A stretch of DNA of 64,000 nucleotides from positions 5,108,756-5,172,755 of the forward strand of contig NC_088318.1 of assembly GCF_910592395.1 (NCBI RefSeq), in the 5' to 3' direction. Every line of letters begins with the position of its first letter. Position 1 is the stretch's first letter. Below, in pieces: positions 25,116-36,482 of this stretch. Under the pieces are notes generated by a model, which saw only the letters and a list, made by a program, of their open reading frames with translations, did not search any database and was not told the origin of the DNA. The position numbers were made by a program, and so were the translations under genes. This DNA comes from Lineus longissimus (lineage: Eukaryota; Nemertea; Pilidiophora; Heteronemertea; Lineidae).

Positions 25116-26105
25116 GGTTGTATGTAGGAATGCGTTCAGGGTGTGACAACAGAGTTGTTTGTTTTCATTTGTTTGTTTGTCTGTGAACTCTCAAGTGATA
25201 TAAATAATACAAGTCACCGGGGTTAGACGGTGCATTTTTTTTTCTTTCTTCACGTGAAATATACAAGCTATTACGTATGTTTAATGGGGTGTGGGGCAAA
25301 TACAACCAAGGGGAATATTTTTCAGGTTGTGGTGAAATGTAGGAATGCATTTTAGGTGTGACAGCAGAGTTGTCAGTTTGTGTTTCTTTGTTTGTCTTTT
25401 GAAAGTCAATGTAAGGTTATTATGCTCAACTGACTTCTGCATAGGGGGTTTACCCCATATTTATTTAATTCATTTACGATCAATAGAAAAGCCATTCAGG
25501 AACAGTTTAAAAGGCTTGCTCTTCAAGTACACTATGTCTAGACAAGGACATAAGTGAAACTAACACGTCAGTGTGACTGCGCATGTAATTGTAGGCGTAT
25601 AAAATCCTATACTGTTCTACATGTTTTGGTGTTTGTTGTGCATTATGCCCTGTATTACATTATTATTCAGTTAAGATGGGACTCCTTATCTCGCATATTA
25701 ATAAGAACATTTATTCGGTGTAGTGTAATGTAGGAATGCATTTCAGGTGTGACAGCAGAGTTGTCGTTTTGTGTTTCTTTGTGTTCTTTTGAAAGTCAGT
25801 GTAAGGTTGTTATATGCTCAGCTGACTTCTGCATAGGGGACATCCCACATTTATTTAATTCATTAAGGATCTATAGAAAAGCCATTCAGGAAAGGCTAAA
25901 CGCTAGCTATTCAAGTACACTATGGCTAGACAAGGACACATCTGAAACCAACACGTCGATGTGACCGCGCATGTATTTGTGGGCTTATACAGGCCTATTC
26001 TGCTCTACATGTTTTGGTGTTTGATGTGTATTATGCTTTGTATTACATTGTTATCCAGTTAAGATGAGACTTTTATCTTGCATATTGATGAGAACATTCA
26101 TCCAT
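25116..26105 (+). repeat. Tandem repeat of about 391 bp, two full copies and one partial
   Basis: The word GTAGGAATGC begins matching blocks at 25124, 25339 and 25730. The last two start 391 bp apart and stay alignable through AGAAAAGCCATTCAGGA, AAGTACACTATG and TCTACATGTTTTGGTGTTTG. The first copy is shortened to about 215 bp. The array ends about 370 bp before the LINE endonuclease start, on the same strand, so it could be the monomer-type 5' UTR of that LINE. Confidence 0.6.
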
Positions 26106-26473
26106 CTCCAAATCATTTATACTATACTATGTAAGAGAGCCACCCGAGAACCTGGATAGTTGCAGGCAAATTCTCCAGGCAAAAATCGTTTGGGGAAAAC
26201 ATGGATGGCAAAGTGTGCTGTTACCTGTAACTTAGGGTTGGTTATGTTGGTGTTTTTTTTCGTTTTGGTTTGTGGGGTGTTTAAAGGGGGTCAATTTTTT
26301 GTTTTATTATCTCTATTGCGGGGCTTCATGCAATGGTATGGTACATCGGGTTTCCTTTTTGTCTGTGCCTACTCAAAACAGTCAATTTCAAATAAAATGT
26401 TGTCATTGTCCATTCTAACAAACACCCAGTATCTATTATCCTACAAAGCAGCATGATTGGTCACTTTTAAGTA

Positions 26474-27475
26474 ATGTCATTTAATGTTAGAGGCCTCCGG
26501 TGTAGTAAGAAGCGAACTTCAATTTTCAATTTCATCAAACGAAAAGGTATTGATATACATGTATTTCGTCTGGGGATTCCCAACCCCGGTAACGCGACCA
26601 CCCCGGTAACACGACCACTCCAACCACGGTCCCATGAGTGGTCGTGTTACCGGGGTTCCACTGTATGTCTTTTACAAGAAGCACACTGCACCATAAGGGA
26701 TGAACAAACTTGGCTAAATGAATGGGAAGGGGATATCTATTACAGTCATGGGGTAGCAAAGCAAGAGGAGTAATGGTACTAGTTAAATCAGGTCTAGATT
26801 ATAAATTGGAGGATATGAAAAAGGACGAAGAAGGACGCATGATAATGATCAAGTGTAGCATTCAAGGATCACGGTATCAACTTCTTAATATTTATGCTCC
26901 AAACACTACTACTTCTAGACTAAAGTTCTATAAGAATTTGAAAAATTTATTAGGTAAATCGTGCAATGGCGATCAGTCGACGTTCATTTCGAATATTATA
27001 TTAGGTGGTGATTTCAATACAATCATGAATCAAAAGTTAGATAGAAAGGGAGGTTCAGAAAAATTCTCATTAGAATATATGAAGTGGCTAACGAAATGGA
27101 AAATTCAAGAAAATCACCTATGTACATTTTGTAATATCTATGAGGAAAATATATATCACCTGTATTGGAAATGTGAAATAATCAAACATTTCTGGAATGA
27201 TTTTATGACCTGGATTAATCTTTTTTTTGCACACTAAAATTAATGCTCCAACAGTATTTTATGGAACTGATAACCGCCTCTCGCACACTTTGATAATGTT
27301 GGCAAAACGATTTATACATCAGTGTAGAAACAAAAAGGTGGCACCAGACCTAAAGGCATATAAATATAAAATTAAATACATAAGGCAACTGGAACAAGAA
27401 ATACATGTAGCTTATAAAAATAAAAGCATTGAATCATTTTCTGAAAAATGTGACCCAACATTCGATTTTCTTTAA
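26474..27475 (+). pseudogene. Tx1/L1-like LINE with RT deleted
   Basis: The left part encodes the start of an APE-type endonuclease (SFNVRGLR, then LLQEAHC, LLNIYAPN, GGDFNTIMN). After about 27085 the frame jumps to the extreme C-terminus of the same ORF type: a CCHC-like finger (CTFCNIYEENIYHLYWKC) then FW, and IMLAKRFIHQCRNKK. The whole RT between them is missing, and a one-frame break occurs near 27236. It ends with a TAA at about 27475 and no clear poly(A). The endonuclease part is interrupted by a 100-bp MITE. Confidence 0.75.
26564..26663. mobile_element. 100-bp pogo/Tc1-type MITE inserted at TA
   Basis: The insert lies between TA at 26562-26563 and TA at 26664-26665. Its right end reads inwards as CAGTGGAACCCCGGTAACAC, like pogo/Tigger TIRs. 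The left part carries the inverted AACCCCGGTAACGCGACCAC motif, twice. Skipping the insert plus one TA restores the LINE endonuclease frame, so the edges are well fixed. Confidence 0.75.
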
Positions 27476-28384
27476 AACTTGGACTGATAAATATGGACAG
27501 GACAGCCAGATTTGAGTAGGACAGACTGAAAGATGGTGTTATTGGTGGTAGTGGGTGCGTGAGTGTGTGTGTGGGTGTGTGGGGGGGGGGGGGGGTCGTC
27601 GCATTGTGCTCAGCTGCACTTGACCCCCAGTCATTTGGAGGGGTTGTCTTTAAAGGGAAGTCAATTACAAATAATACCTCACTCCTCTTCATACTTGCTA
27701 GAATAAATGAGCTACGTTGATTTTTGTAAATAGGGAAAACTATATGCAAATCTATATTCTCAATTTTTTATCCAAACTTGCTAACTGTCACGTTAAGTAT
27801 CCTTAAAGACGTAATCTCGCTCAGGTAATCCCATTGACGTCTTCACGTTGAGACTGATCATGAACGACTATGTTAAATCTAATGGGGTTTTAAACAATCC
27901 AGCCAAGGACCCCAGTTGCATGTTCTGCAATCAATGTAACTGGAGTAGATGTATTGTTTATCTTAATCTTTGCGTAGAGCATCGTATACGCGTGTGTGAA
28001 TGGATATAGTCATGTCTGTCATGCAGCGGTCAATGAAAACCTTGTATCCCCGCCCAGTTGATCATCGATCGCCACTAATTTAGTGTCGACTTTTGTGTCG
28101 AATTAGACTCATGTTACAAAGTTTGTATTGACCGCTGCAGGCTTTGGAAAAGAAAAGCAGCTCCGATATGATATTATAGAAAAAGAACCACTCAAAATAT
28201 ACGGCATTTCGCTAAAAAATTATAATTCAAGTTGACAATTTTCAATTGCGAAAGTACGTCCTGAATTGCCGTGAAGGTGCAGACAGACATTCAAATGCTA
28301 TAGACACCAAGTTTCAGCAGATTCGTATGCACACACTGTAATAACTGTACTACGGCATTGTGTATAAATGCATTTCTATTGCCC
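27476..28384. other. No gene seen; spacer before the array
   Basis: It contains a G-rich microsatellite-like run at about 27550-27597 and otherwise unique AT-rich sequence. The array homology starts at about 28385. Confidence 0.4.
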
Positions 28385-28868
28385 TGAAGACCTATGAGTG
28401 ACCCTAGTGTAAATATTAATTACCTCACTCAATTAGGTCACCTCATTAGCCCCATTCAACACAGGCCTTTGATCTCTAATGCCCTATTTTGGAAAGCGAG
28501 GCCTTTAATCTTTAATGCCCTATTTTGGGAAGCCCTGATAATTTTCACCGGTTTTTTTCCCTTTCTGGGAAAAGTCGGACAATGTCGGACTTTTGTCGGA
28601 TAAATCAGGACAAAGTTAGAGAAACTGTTAAAAAGTCGGAAAAGCCTCTACTAGTGAAAGTATTTTGATGTTCCACACGTGCACAAGGTTATGCCGATAG
28701 TACCACTTCGTAACTGATGATACCAGTAGAGGTAATTCCTTCGTCGCCGGGAGTACTGACGACTTTTGGCTTGTCTATCTGTATCAATGGAAATTTGTTA
28801 TGCCGCTCATCAGATAGAAGCAACTCTTTCAATCATTACATCACCAAATTATTCATTAATTACATGGC
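28385..28868 (-). pseudogene. Remnant unit at the left edge of the array
   Basis: The 3' flank of a PAN exon is recognisable (GACCTATGAGTGACCCTAG to ATTAATTACATGGCCT). It breaks exactly where the PAN exon should continue and is joined to the block that normally lies further upstream (AGCTACGCACATGACC). Only the last few codons of the PAN exon are left. Confidence 0.6.
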
Positions 28869-29836
28869 CTAGCTACGCACATGACCAGTTGACTTCATTC
28901 GCAGCAGGCAGCCCCCAGCTTCCTCAAGTTAAGCTTGGCCAGGTCTTTGACCGTGTGGTGTCCGTAATCTGTCTCCATCTCTAAGCAGTGATAGGGCGCA
29001 AGACATTCGTCGGCTGTTACATTTGGTCAAGTCTGGTTCACATAGGCTCACCCATTGTTTATCGCTAATATTTCAAGTACTTTCAGAAACGTTGAAATCT
29101 TGTGGTCAAGATGCATGGGTATGGTATGACTGAGTGATAAAAATATTCCTCGTAGAAACATGAGCGCTGCCGATGTACTGTCATGTAGTAGAGTTGGCGA
29201 CTAGGGCATTAATAAGGATCAAAGACCTATGAGTGACCCTAAGTGTAAATACTAATTAGCTCACTCAATTAAGTCACCTCATTAACCCTATCCAACCCAG
29301 GGCTATGACCTCAAATGCCCTATTTTGGGAAGCCCCCATATTTTTCACAGGTTTTTTCCTTTCTGGGAAAAGTTGGACAATGTCGGACTTTTTTCGGATA
29401 AATCAGGACAAAGTTAGAGAAACTGTTAAGAAGTCGGAAAAGCCTCTTCTAGCGAATGTATTTTGATGTTCCACACGTGCACAAGGTTATGCTGATAGTA
29501 CCACGTCGCAACTGATGATACCAGTAGAGGTAATTCCTTCGTCGCCGAGTAAACTGACGACTTTTGGCTTTTCTATCTGTATCACTGGAAATTTGTTACG
29601 CTGCTCATCAGATAGAAGCAACTCTTTTCCCTCATTACATGGACAAATTATTCATTAATTACATGGTCTCCACGTTTAGCTTGTAGTGAAATCCTGTTTT
29701 AACCTCTGCCTTTAAGTTCGTTCTTATTTGTAAATCATAAATGGACTTTGCGCGGACATGGGGTATTAAGTGATATTGGCCTTCCAAGACGGTTTGAGAC
29801 CTCCTTTCGTGATTGCTTGTAAGTCCATATACCTAC

Positions 29837-30107
29837 CTCACGTCTGGATGCCGTCCATTCAGACTATAACTGATGATAGCTGAAAGAGGAACGAGAATGT
29901 TCATATACCCACCTCACGTCTGGATGAGGTCCATTAAGACTATAACTGATGATAGCTGAAAGAGGAACGAGAATGTTCATAGAACCACCTCACGTCTGGA
30001 TGAGGTCCATTAAGACTATAACTGATGACAGCTGAAAGAGGAACGAGAATGTTCATAGAACCACCTCACGTCTGGATGAGGTCCGTTAAGACTATAACTG
30101 ATGATAG
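29837..30107 (-). repeat. Four 76-bp repeats each holding a 43-nt LamG-start mini-exon (unit A)
   Basis: Candidate exons at 30107-30065, 30031-29989, 29955-29913 and 29879-29837, spaced exactly 76 bp. Each is preceded by a pyrimidine tract and CAG (TCCTCTTTCAG or a near variant) and ends GTGAG before a GT. Each encodes a peptide like IISYSLNGPHPDVR; copy 2 starts VIS and copy 4 has GRHPD. They enter in phase 1 and leave in phase 2. Confidence 0.75.
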
Positions 30108-30233
30108 CTGAAATAGGAACGAGAATATCCTTAGACGAGAATTCTTCCAACGATATCCTTCTCTGTTTAATGGGCGGAAGTACGAGGGGAGGTGGCTCCG
30201 GTCTAGACCAATACTTCGTACTAGTCTATACCA

Positions 30234-30276
30234 GCACCTCGCACTTCGTCCCCAAAAGGGACGAAGTGCGAGGTGC
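30234..30276. repeat. Perfect 19-bp stem hairpin in unit A intron 1
   Basis: GCACCTCGCACTTCGTCCC at 30234-30252 pairs perfectly with 30258-30276 across a 5-nt loop. Units C and F have only a shorter stem at the same place (near 47205-47225 and 61616-61640). Confidence 0.7.
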
Positions 30277-30479
30277 CTTTGCGAAAATGATTTGTTGCCG
30301 AAACAATGGCCTGATTGGTTGGCTAGCCTTGTGACATCAAACAATTTTTACACCGAGGGGTTTTTGCTGTTTTTCTTCATGGCTTAAACTTAAATGCGTT
30401 TGGGCTGGAATTCCTGGCTTTTTTCGAGCTCACACACAGGCTCGATGTACAGCGTAGAGGATCGAGGCTATATAATGGG

Positions 30480-30892
30480 CTAGCTGCGGTCAGGAATGAA
30501 ACGGTTGGGTTCATCTTTGGGCTCGTGGGGAGGAGGCTGAGGTCAGGAATGAATCTGTTGGGTTCATCTTTGGGCTCGAGGGGAGGTGGCTGCGGTCAGG
30601 AATGAATCGGTTGGGTTCATCTTTGGGCTCGAGAGGAGGAGTCTGCGGTCAGGAATGAATCGGTTGTGTTCATCTTTGGGCTCGAGGGGAGGCGGCTGAG
30701 GTCAGGAATGAATCGGTTGGGTTCATCTTTGGGCTCGAGGGGAGGTGGCTGAGGTCAGGAATGAATCGGTTGTGTTCATCTTTGGGCTCGAGGGGAGGCG
30801 GCTGAGGTCAGGAATGAATCGGTTGTGTTCATCTTTGGGCTCGAGGGGAGGCGGCTGAGGTCAGGAATGAATCTGTTGGGTTCATCTTTGAA
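30480..30892 (+). repeat. 53-bp tandem repeat, eight copies
   Basis: GGTCAGGAATGAA begins units at 30488, 30541, 30594, 30647, 30700, 30753, 30806 and 30859, exactly 53 bp apart. Units carry TTGGGTTCATCTTTGGGCTC and GAGGGGAGG blocks. Units C and F have only two copies at the matching place, and B and D one. It lies in intron 1 of unit A. Confidence 0.85.
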
Positions 30893-31264
30893 GAGAAAAT
30901 ATCGAGTATGAGTGGGGAAATGCAATAGGAAGCACTAAGTATGTATATAGTGGTACTCACGCTCCATATTTTGACGCCGGACTGACGCTGTCACCAAGGT
31001 AATGGTGATTGACAGCCACAAACGGGAATGCAGCAGACGTTGCATGCTTGTCATTTCCGCAGAAGAAACCCGATTATCATCGACGTGTGATACAGATTTG
31101 ATCTGAGTGATCCTCAATTATGCATTGAGGAATGTTGATCAGTTAGCCAAATTAAAAGTGATGATGCTTGCAGCACAAAAATAGTGTCCATTGTATAATG
31201 CGCTGTTCGGTGAGCCAACGATGCAAACTTTCAAAGGCCTATAAGTTTGTCATGTAGATTGTTG

Positions 31265-31416
31265 AATATATACCAGACTATCGATTGCTGCATATTTCGT
31301 CATGAGGATCAATAAGTGTGTAAATGAAACATCATGATGGCACATTTGTGGGGTTGACTTGTGATCACCATTACCAGCATTAGGCAAAGCTAGCTGGGCA
31401 GCGGGGGGGGGGGGGG
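31265..31416 (-). promoter_or_regulatory. Conserved upstream block with TATA-like word and poly-G tract (unit A)
   Basis: Upstream of the signal-peptide start, every unit keeps an ATATATACCAGACTATCGATT-like block (TATA-like on the minus strand) and, further out, a pure G tract (31403-31416 here). The conserved position suggests a promoter region, but this is inference; exons and introns of the array are conserved too. Confidence 0.25.
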
Positions 31417-32390
31417 TCAGATGCCGCAGGAGTCACCAAAATAATGTCTTACATATATATATCTGTGATCGATGATTCAGGCCGAATGTTTCAAAAAGTG
31501 TTAATTAGCCGACCCACCCCAAGAGAGCCTCCCCGACCGAAAGACAAGCTACGTACATGACCAGTCGACTTCATGCGCAGCAGGTAGCCCCCAGCTTCCT
31601 CCAGTTAACCTTGGCCAAGGTTTCGACCGTGTGGTGTCCGTAATCTGTCTTCATCTCCAAGCAGTGATTGAGTGCAAGACATTCGTCGGCTGTTACATTT
31701 GGTCTGGTCTACATTTTATCTCACATAGGCTCACCCATTGTTTATCGCTAATATTTCAAGTACTTTCAGCAAAGTCGAAATCTCGTGGTCAAGATGCATG
31801 GGTATGGTATGACTGAGTGATAAAAATATTCCTCGTAGAAACATGAGCTCTGCCGATGTACTGTCACGTAGTAGAGTTGGCGACTAGGGCATTAATAAGG
31901 ATCAAAGACCTATGAGTGACCCTAAGTGTAAATACTAATTAGCTCACTCAATTAGGTCACCTCATTAACCCCATCCAACACAGGCCTTTGATCCATAATG
32001 CCCTATTTTGGAAAGCGAGGCCTTTGATCTTTAATGCCCTATTTTGGGAAGCCCTGATATTTTTCACCGGTTTTTTTCCTTTCTGGGAAAAGTCGGACAA
32101 TGTCGGACTTTTGTCGGATAAATCAGGAAAAAGTTAGAGAAACTGTTAAGAAGTCGGAAAAGCCTCTACTAGTGAAAGTATTTTGATATTCCACACGTGC
32201 ACAAGGTTATGCTGATAGTACCACATCGCAACTGATGATACCAGTAGAGGTAATTCCTTCGCCGCCGAGTATACTGACGACTTTTGGCTTGTCTTTCTGT
32301 ATCACTGGAAATGTCTTATGCTGCTCATTAGATAGAAGCAACTCTTTTCCCTCATTACATGGCCAAATTATTCACACTTTGGGTCATAAA

Positions 32391-35257
32391 TTACATGGCC
32401 TCCACTTTTAGCTTGTAGTGAAATCCTGTTTTAACCTCCGCCTTTAAGTTAGTTTTTTTCTGTAAAACATAAATCGACTTTGAGAAAAGCTCACATTTCT
32501 TTGCTTTCTGCGAGAAAATAGCATGTTTGCAAGGAACAATCCGCGATTGACAATACGCAATGCAACTTATTGTTGTGCGTCGTGTTGCTGTTTCAATCGG
32601 GCCAGATACGTCATATAAGCTTCGGTCCGTGTTTGTCCGGATGTACTTCCCTCTATCAACGACGACTGAAAAAACAAAACGTAAAGAATTTAGCCAGCTA
32701 CCTATTGGGGTTCTGTTGAAGAGTTTGTGATTTCAGCCTCGCCGTATCGAGTATTTTAATGCAATACTCGATTCGAAGAAGAAGTATATTGTGGTTTTGA
32801 ATAAGAAACAAACACGCTACACTAGCCGAGATATCAGACCACTGATCGAGCAATAGCGATGGTCAGTGGCATTAGGTTACCTGCTTGAGTGAGCTAATTA
32901 GTATTCACACTTTGGGTCACTCTTAGTGTTTGGCTCACACCTCATTAACCCCATTCAATCTTTATTGACCTATTTTGGGAAGTCCTGATATTATCGCAAA
33001 TTTAAAAAAAATCCGAACTTTCAAGGAAAAGTCGGACATTGTCGGACTTTTGTCAGATAAATCAGGAAACAATTAGAGAAACCGTCAAGACCCCTACTGG
33101 TGATATAAGTTTTAACATCTCGTACACCTACTGGCGCTATGGAACTTCTTGACATTGCTTGGAGAAAGTGCATGGTGATTAACACGGAGGCTACTCATGG
33201 GTCCGATAAACACATCAGTTTCCCTGCTTTGATGATGGTGCCAATCCGCCTTCCACCCGAGCTGATACCGCTCATGCTCGTTGTAAATACTGTCCTGGTT
33301 ACTTCCCATGACATGTTGCCTTTGGACAACTTGACCATTCACATACATCGCTGCTGTACGCTTTCGACGGTCCCAAGTCACAACGACAGATGTCCACCGT
33401 AGCAGGTTTAATAAGGTATCTTTATTTTTGCATTGCAGGCGAATGAGATGTTCATAATGAATCTGAACGAGGCTAAATACAAATACTTTTCGTGAAAAAT
33501 AAAAGGAAAACTGGTATGGTTTTCTCCAGTCACCTAGTAGCATCGCCCTTCTATTATGTTCGAGTATGTACATGTATATATAAAGAGCTATAGTGAAACT
33601 AAAGCCTCTCATTTCGAATCTTGGAATTGTGATCCTTGCCGTGTTGTCCCTAATTGCCAAGAAAGACCAGAATATGAGTGAGTGAACGTAATCTGCGTTA
33701 CCAGTGATTCTGAATAATGAACCAATAATAAAAAAGAAAATGAAAATGAAATCAAGTGACTTCACGCTAGTTAAGAGCTTCCTGAGGAAACCATTGGTTA
33801 ATGTTGGCCGGCCCAGCTAACATTAATCCCTGATTTCCTCAGGATGCTACAAGAGATGTCTTCAGGGATCTGTGTTGTTGTCCTCAAAATTAACTGGGAT
33901 AAAAGCCCTTGATTTCCGTAATTACATCGTTCCATGGTTGCCAACAGGGGGCGCCACCTTGTTTACCTCGTCCACGATCCGTAGAGTAGATCACAAAGAG
34001 ATTCATACCGTTCGATTAGCTCCAAAACGAATATTAATTGACTCGTTTATTTCAAAAGTTCTATGTGATCTGTGTTGGGGTTTTTCTTGTAGGTACGATC
34101 GCTATGCTCTGCTATGATTCGAATATCATCAAGAGCCTGTGCCACATCCCGGGCCTCGCTGTTTAATAGAATTCTGTGTCGGCAGAGAGACTATAATCCT
34201 AGACATTAGATCTGCTTGGAGAATGGTCTATGAAGCCATTCTCGATGCAGACTACTCGAAGCGGCAAACTAATTCCTTAGGATCTGGTATGATTCGTCTC
34301 TACATCGGTTGAGCGGACAATTGGTAAGTGATATTAGTCATCCAAGTCGGTTTGAGACCTACTTTCGTAATTTCTTGTACATGTATATCTTAAAGCCTAT
34401 ATACCTCACGTCTGGATGAGGTTCGTTGAGGCTATAACTGACGATTGCTGAAAGAGGAACGAGAATCTTCCAATTATATCTGTGAAGGTCTCACTAGCAA
34501 GTGGATACGTGGCCGCCTTTAGTCCTACCCCAAAATACAGTTCTTCAGGCGCATCCCGTCTCCATGTTAATGTATGGGCCTGTCCTATTCAAAATACTAC
34601 TTACTTAAACGTCATGATCATAATTTCCATCTACAGAGGATGCTTTGGTGATTTTATGAGGCCATCTTCTGTGAGTTTAGGACCACGCCGCCACTGCAGT
34701 TGGGCCTCATATCCGAACATACGTCCAAGCCGCGGGGCGAGATTTGTCCAAGTTCATTGAGGGCGAATTTTCTTCGTTCGTGTTCTGGGCCATATAGCAA
34801 AACAAGCTTAGATGGGTTACACTTTTGGCAATGAACCTCCAAAGTACATATATCCGGTTATCTTATGGAGGTCAGCTCTTGTGCCTCAAAAATCTCCTTT
34901 ACATAGCATATAAGCCCGCTCCTTGGTCCCAATTCGGGCAATTCTGATGTGAGTTTTGAGCATTTTCAGGGTCTGGGTATGTCTGACGTCTCGCCCAGCG
35001 GGGTCCACCGCTGGCTAGTGAGACACAAGCTCAACTTTGGTGGGCGGAAGCTCGAGGGGGCGGTGGCGGCGGTCAGGAATGAATCGGTTGGGTTCTTCTT
35101 TAAAGAGAAAATATCGAGGAAGAGTGGGGATATGGGAAAGAAAGCACTGAGTGTGTTTATGGTTGTACTCACGCTCCATAATTTGATGTAAGATTGCCTC
35201 TGTTACGAGGGAAATGATGATTGACAGCCACAAATTGAAATGCAGCAGGCGTTTCAT
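32391..35257 (-). CDS. Unit B: intact secreted LamG-PAN protein (306 aa)
   Basis: Four exons: 35257-35173 (signal peptide, type 2), 34447-34405 (43-nt mini-exon), 33649-33132 (518 nt, LamG body) and 32665-32391 (275 nt, PAN-like, ends TAA). Phases run 1, 2, 1 and all joins agree; the total of 921 nt is open. The signal peptide begins MKRLLHFNLWLSIIISLV. The mini-exon gives the first LamG strand (SYSLNEPHPDVR). The body has RGFSFTIALYI, WTSVVVTWDRR, MYVNGQVV and VFIGPMSSLRV as in LamG/concanavalin jellyrolls. The last exon has SCIAYC, CKHAIFS and KCELF, the cysteine pattern of PAN/Apple domains. No TM helix or GPI-like tail, so it should be secreted. Function is unknown; both folds bind glycans or proteins. 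Best-preserved compact copy of the family. Confidence 0.75.
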
Positions 35258-35407
35258 GCTGGGCGTTTCCGCATAAGAAACCCGATTATCATCGACGTCT
35301 CAGTGATTTGATCCTCAATTATGCATTGAGGAACGTTAATCAGCGCTGTTCGGTGAGCCAACGATGCAAACTTTCAAAGGCCTATAAGTATGTCTTATAG
35401 ATTGTTG

Positions 35408-35562
35408 TATATATACCAGACTATCGATTGCTGCATATTTCGTCATGAAGATCAATAAGTGTTAAAATGAAACATCATGATGGCACAATTGTGAGGTTGA
35501 CTTATGATCACCATTACCAGCATTAGGCAAAGCTAGCTGGGCAGCGGGGGGGGGGGGGGGGG
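35408..35562 (-). promoter_or_regulatory. Putative upstream region of unit B
   Basis: TATATATA lies at 35408-35415, about 150 bp upstream of the ATG, with a pure 17-G tract at 35546-35562. The same pair recurs upstream of units A, C, D and F. Promoter role is inferred only from position and conservation. Confidence 0.25.
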
Positions 35563-36482
35563 TCAGATGCCGCAGAGGTCACCAAAATAATGTCTTATAT
35601 GTATTTATTTATGATCGGTGATTCAGGCCGAACGTTTTCAAAAAGTGTCAATAAGCCATCCCTTCCCCAAGAGAGCCTCCCCGGCCGAAAGACTAGCTAC
35701 GCACATGACCAGTTGACTTCATTCGCAGCAGGCAGCCCCCAGCTTCCTCAAGTTAAGCTTGGCCAGGTCTTTGACCGTGTGGTGTCCGTAATCTGTCTCC
35801 ATCTCTAAGCAGTGATAGGGCGCAAGACATTCGTCGGCTGTTACATTTGGTCAGGTCTGGTTCACATAGGCTCACCCATTGTTTATCGCTAATATTTCAA
35901 GTACTTTCAGAAACGTTGAAATCTTGTGGTCAAGATGCATGGGTATGGTATGACTGAGTGATAAAAATATTCCTCGTAGAAACATGAGCGCTGCCGATGT
36001 ACTGTCACGTAGTAGAGCTGGCGACTAGGGCATTAATAAGGATCAAAGACCTATGAGTGACCCTAAGTGTAAATACTAATTAGCTCACTCAATTAAGTCA
36101 CCTCATTAACCCTATCCAACCCAGGGCTATGACCTCAAATGCCCTATTTTGGGAAGCCCCCATATTTTTCACAGGTTTTTTCCTTTCTGGGAAAAGTCGG
36201 ACAATGTCGGACTTTTTTCGGATAAATCAGGACAAAGTTAGAGAAACTGTTAAGAAGTCGGAAAAGCCTCTTCTAGCGAATGTATTTTGATGTTCCACAC
36301 GTGCACAAGGTTATGCTGATAGTACCACGTCGCAACTGATGATACCAGTAGAGGTAATTCCTTCGTCGCCGAGTAAACTGACGACTTTTGGCTTTTCTAT
36401 CTGTATCACTGGAAATTTGTTACGCTGCTCATCAGATAGAAGCAACTCTTTTCCCTCATTACATGGACAAATTATTCATTAA

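Larger units (their letters stand above)
29659..31045 (-). pseudogene. Unit A: LamG-PAN gene with LamG body and most of PAN deleted
   Basis: The signal-peptide exon is 31045-30961 (type 1; MQRLLHSRLWLSITITLV core; GTGAGT donor). Four mini-exon copies follow between 30107 and 29837. Next comes only the last part of the PAN exon (stop at 29659-29661, homology lost at about 29750). The breakpoint joins PAN sequence to the GGGTATTAAGTGATATTGG block that normally lies just downstream of the signal-peptide side. The LamG-body exon is gone. The start codon and donor look intact, so a short transcript is possible, but the family product is not. Confidence 0.7.

Noticed and set aside
29837-30107. CRISPR-like 76-bp repeats
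   Set aside because: The whole 76 bp is repeated, not alternating repeats and spacers, and each copy reads as a splice-flanked coding mini-exon.
33139-33402. Plus-strand ORFs of about 83-87 codons opposite every LamG exon
   Set aside because: They recur in all units but are antisense shadows of the LamG exon; the minus-strand reading has the domain and splice sites.
34949-35191. Plus-strand ORF opposite the signal-peptide exon (also at 52320)
   Set aside because: It is antisense to the signal-peptide exon; conservation follows from the duplicated unit.
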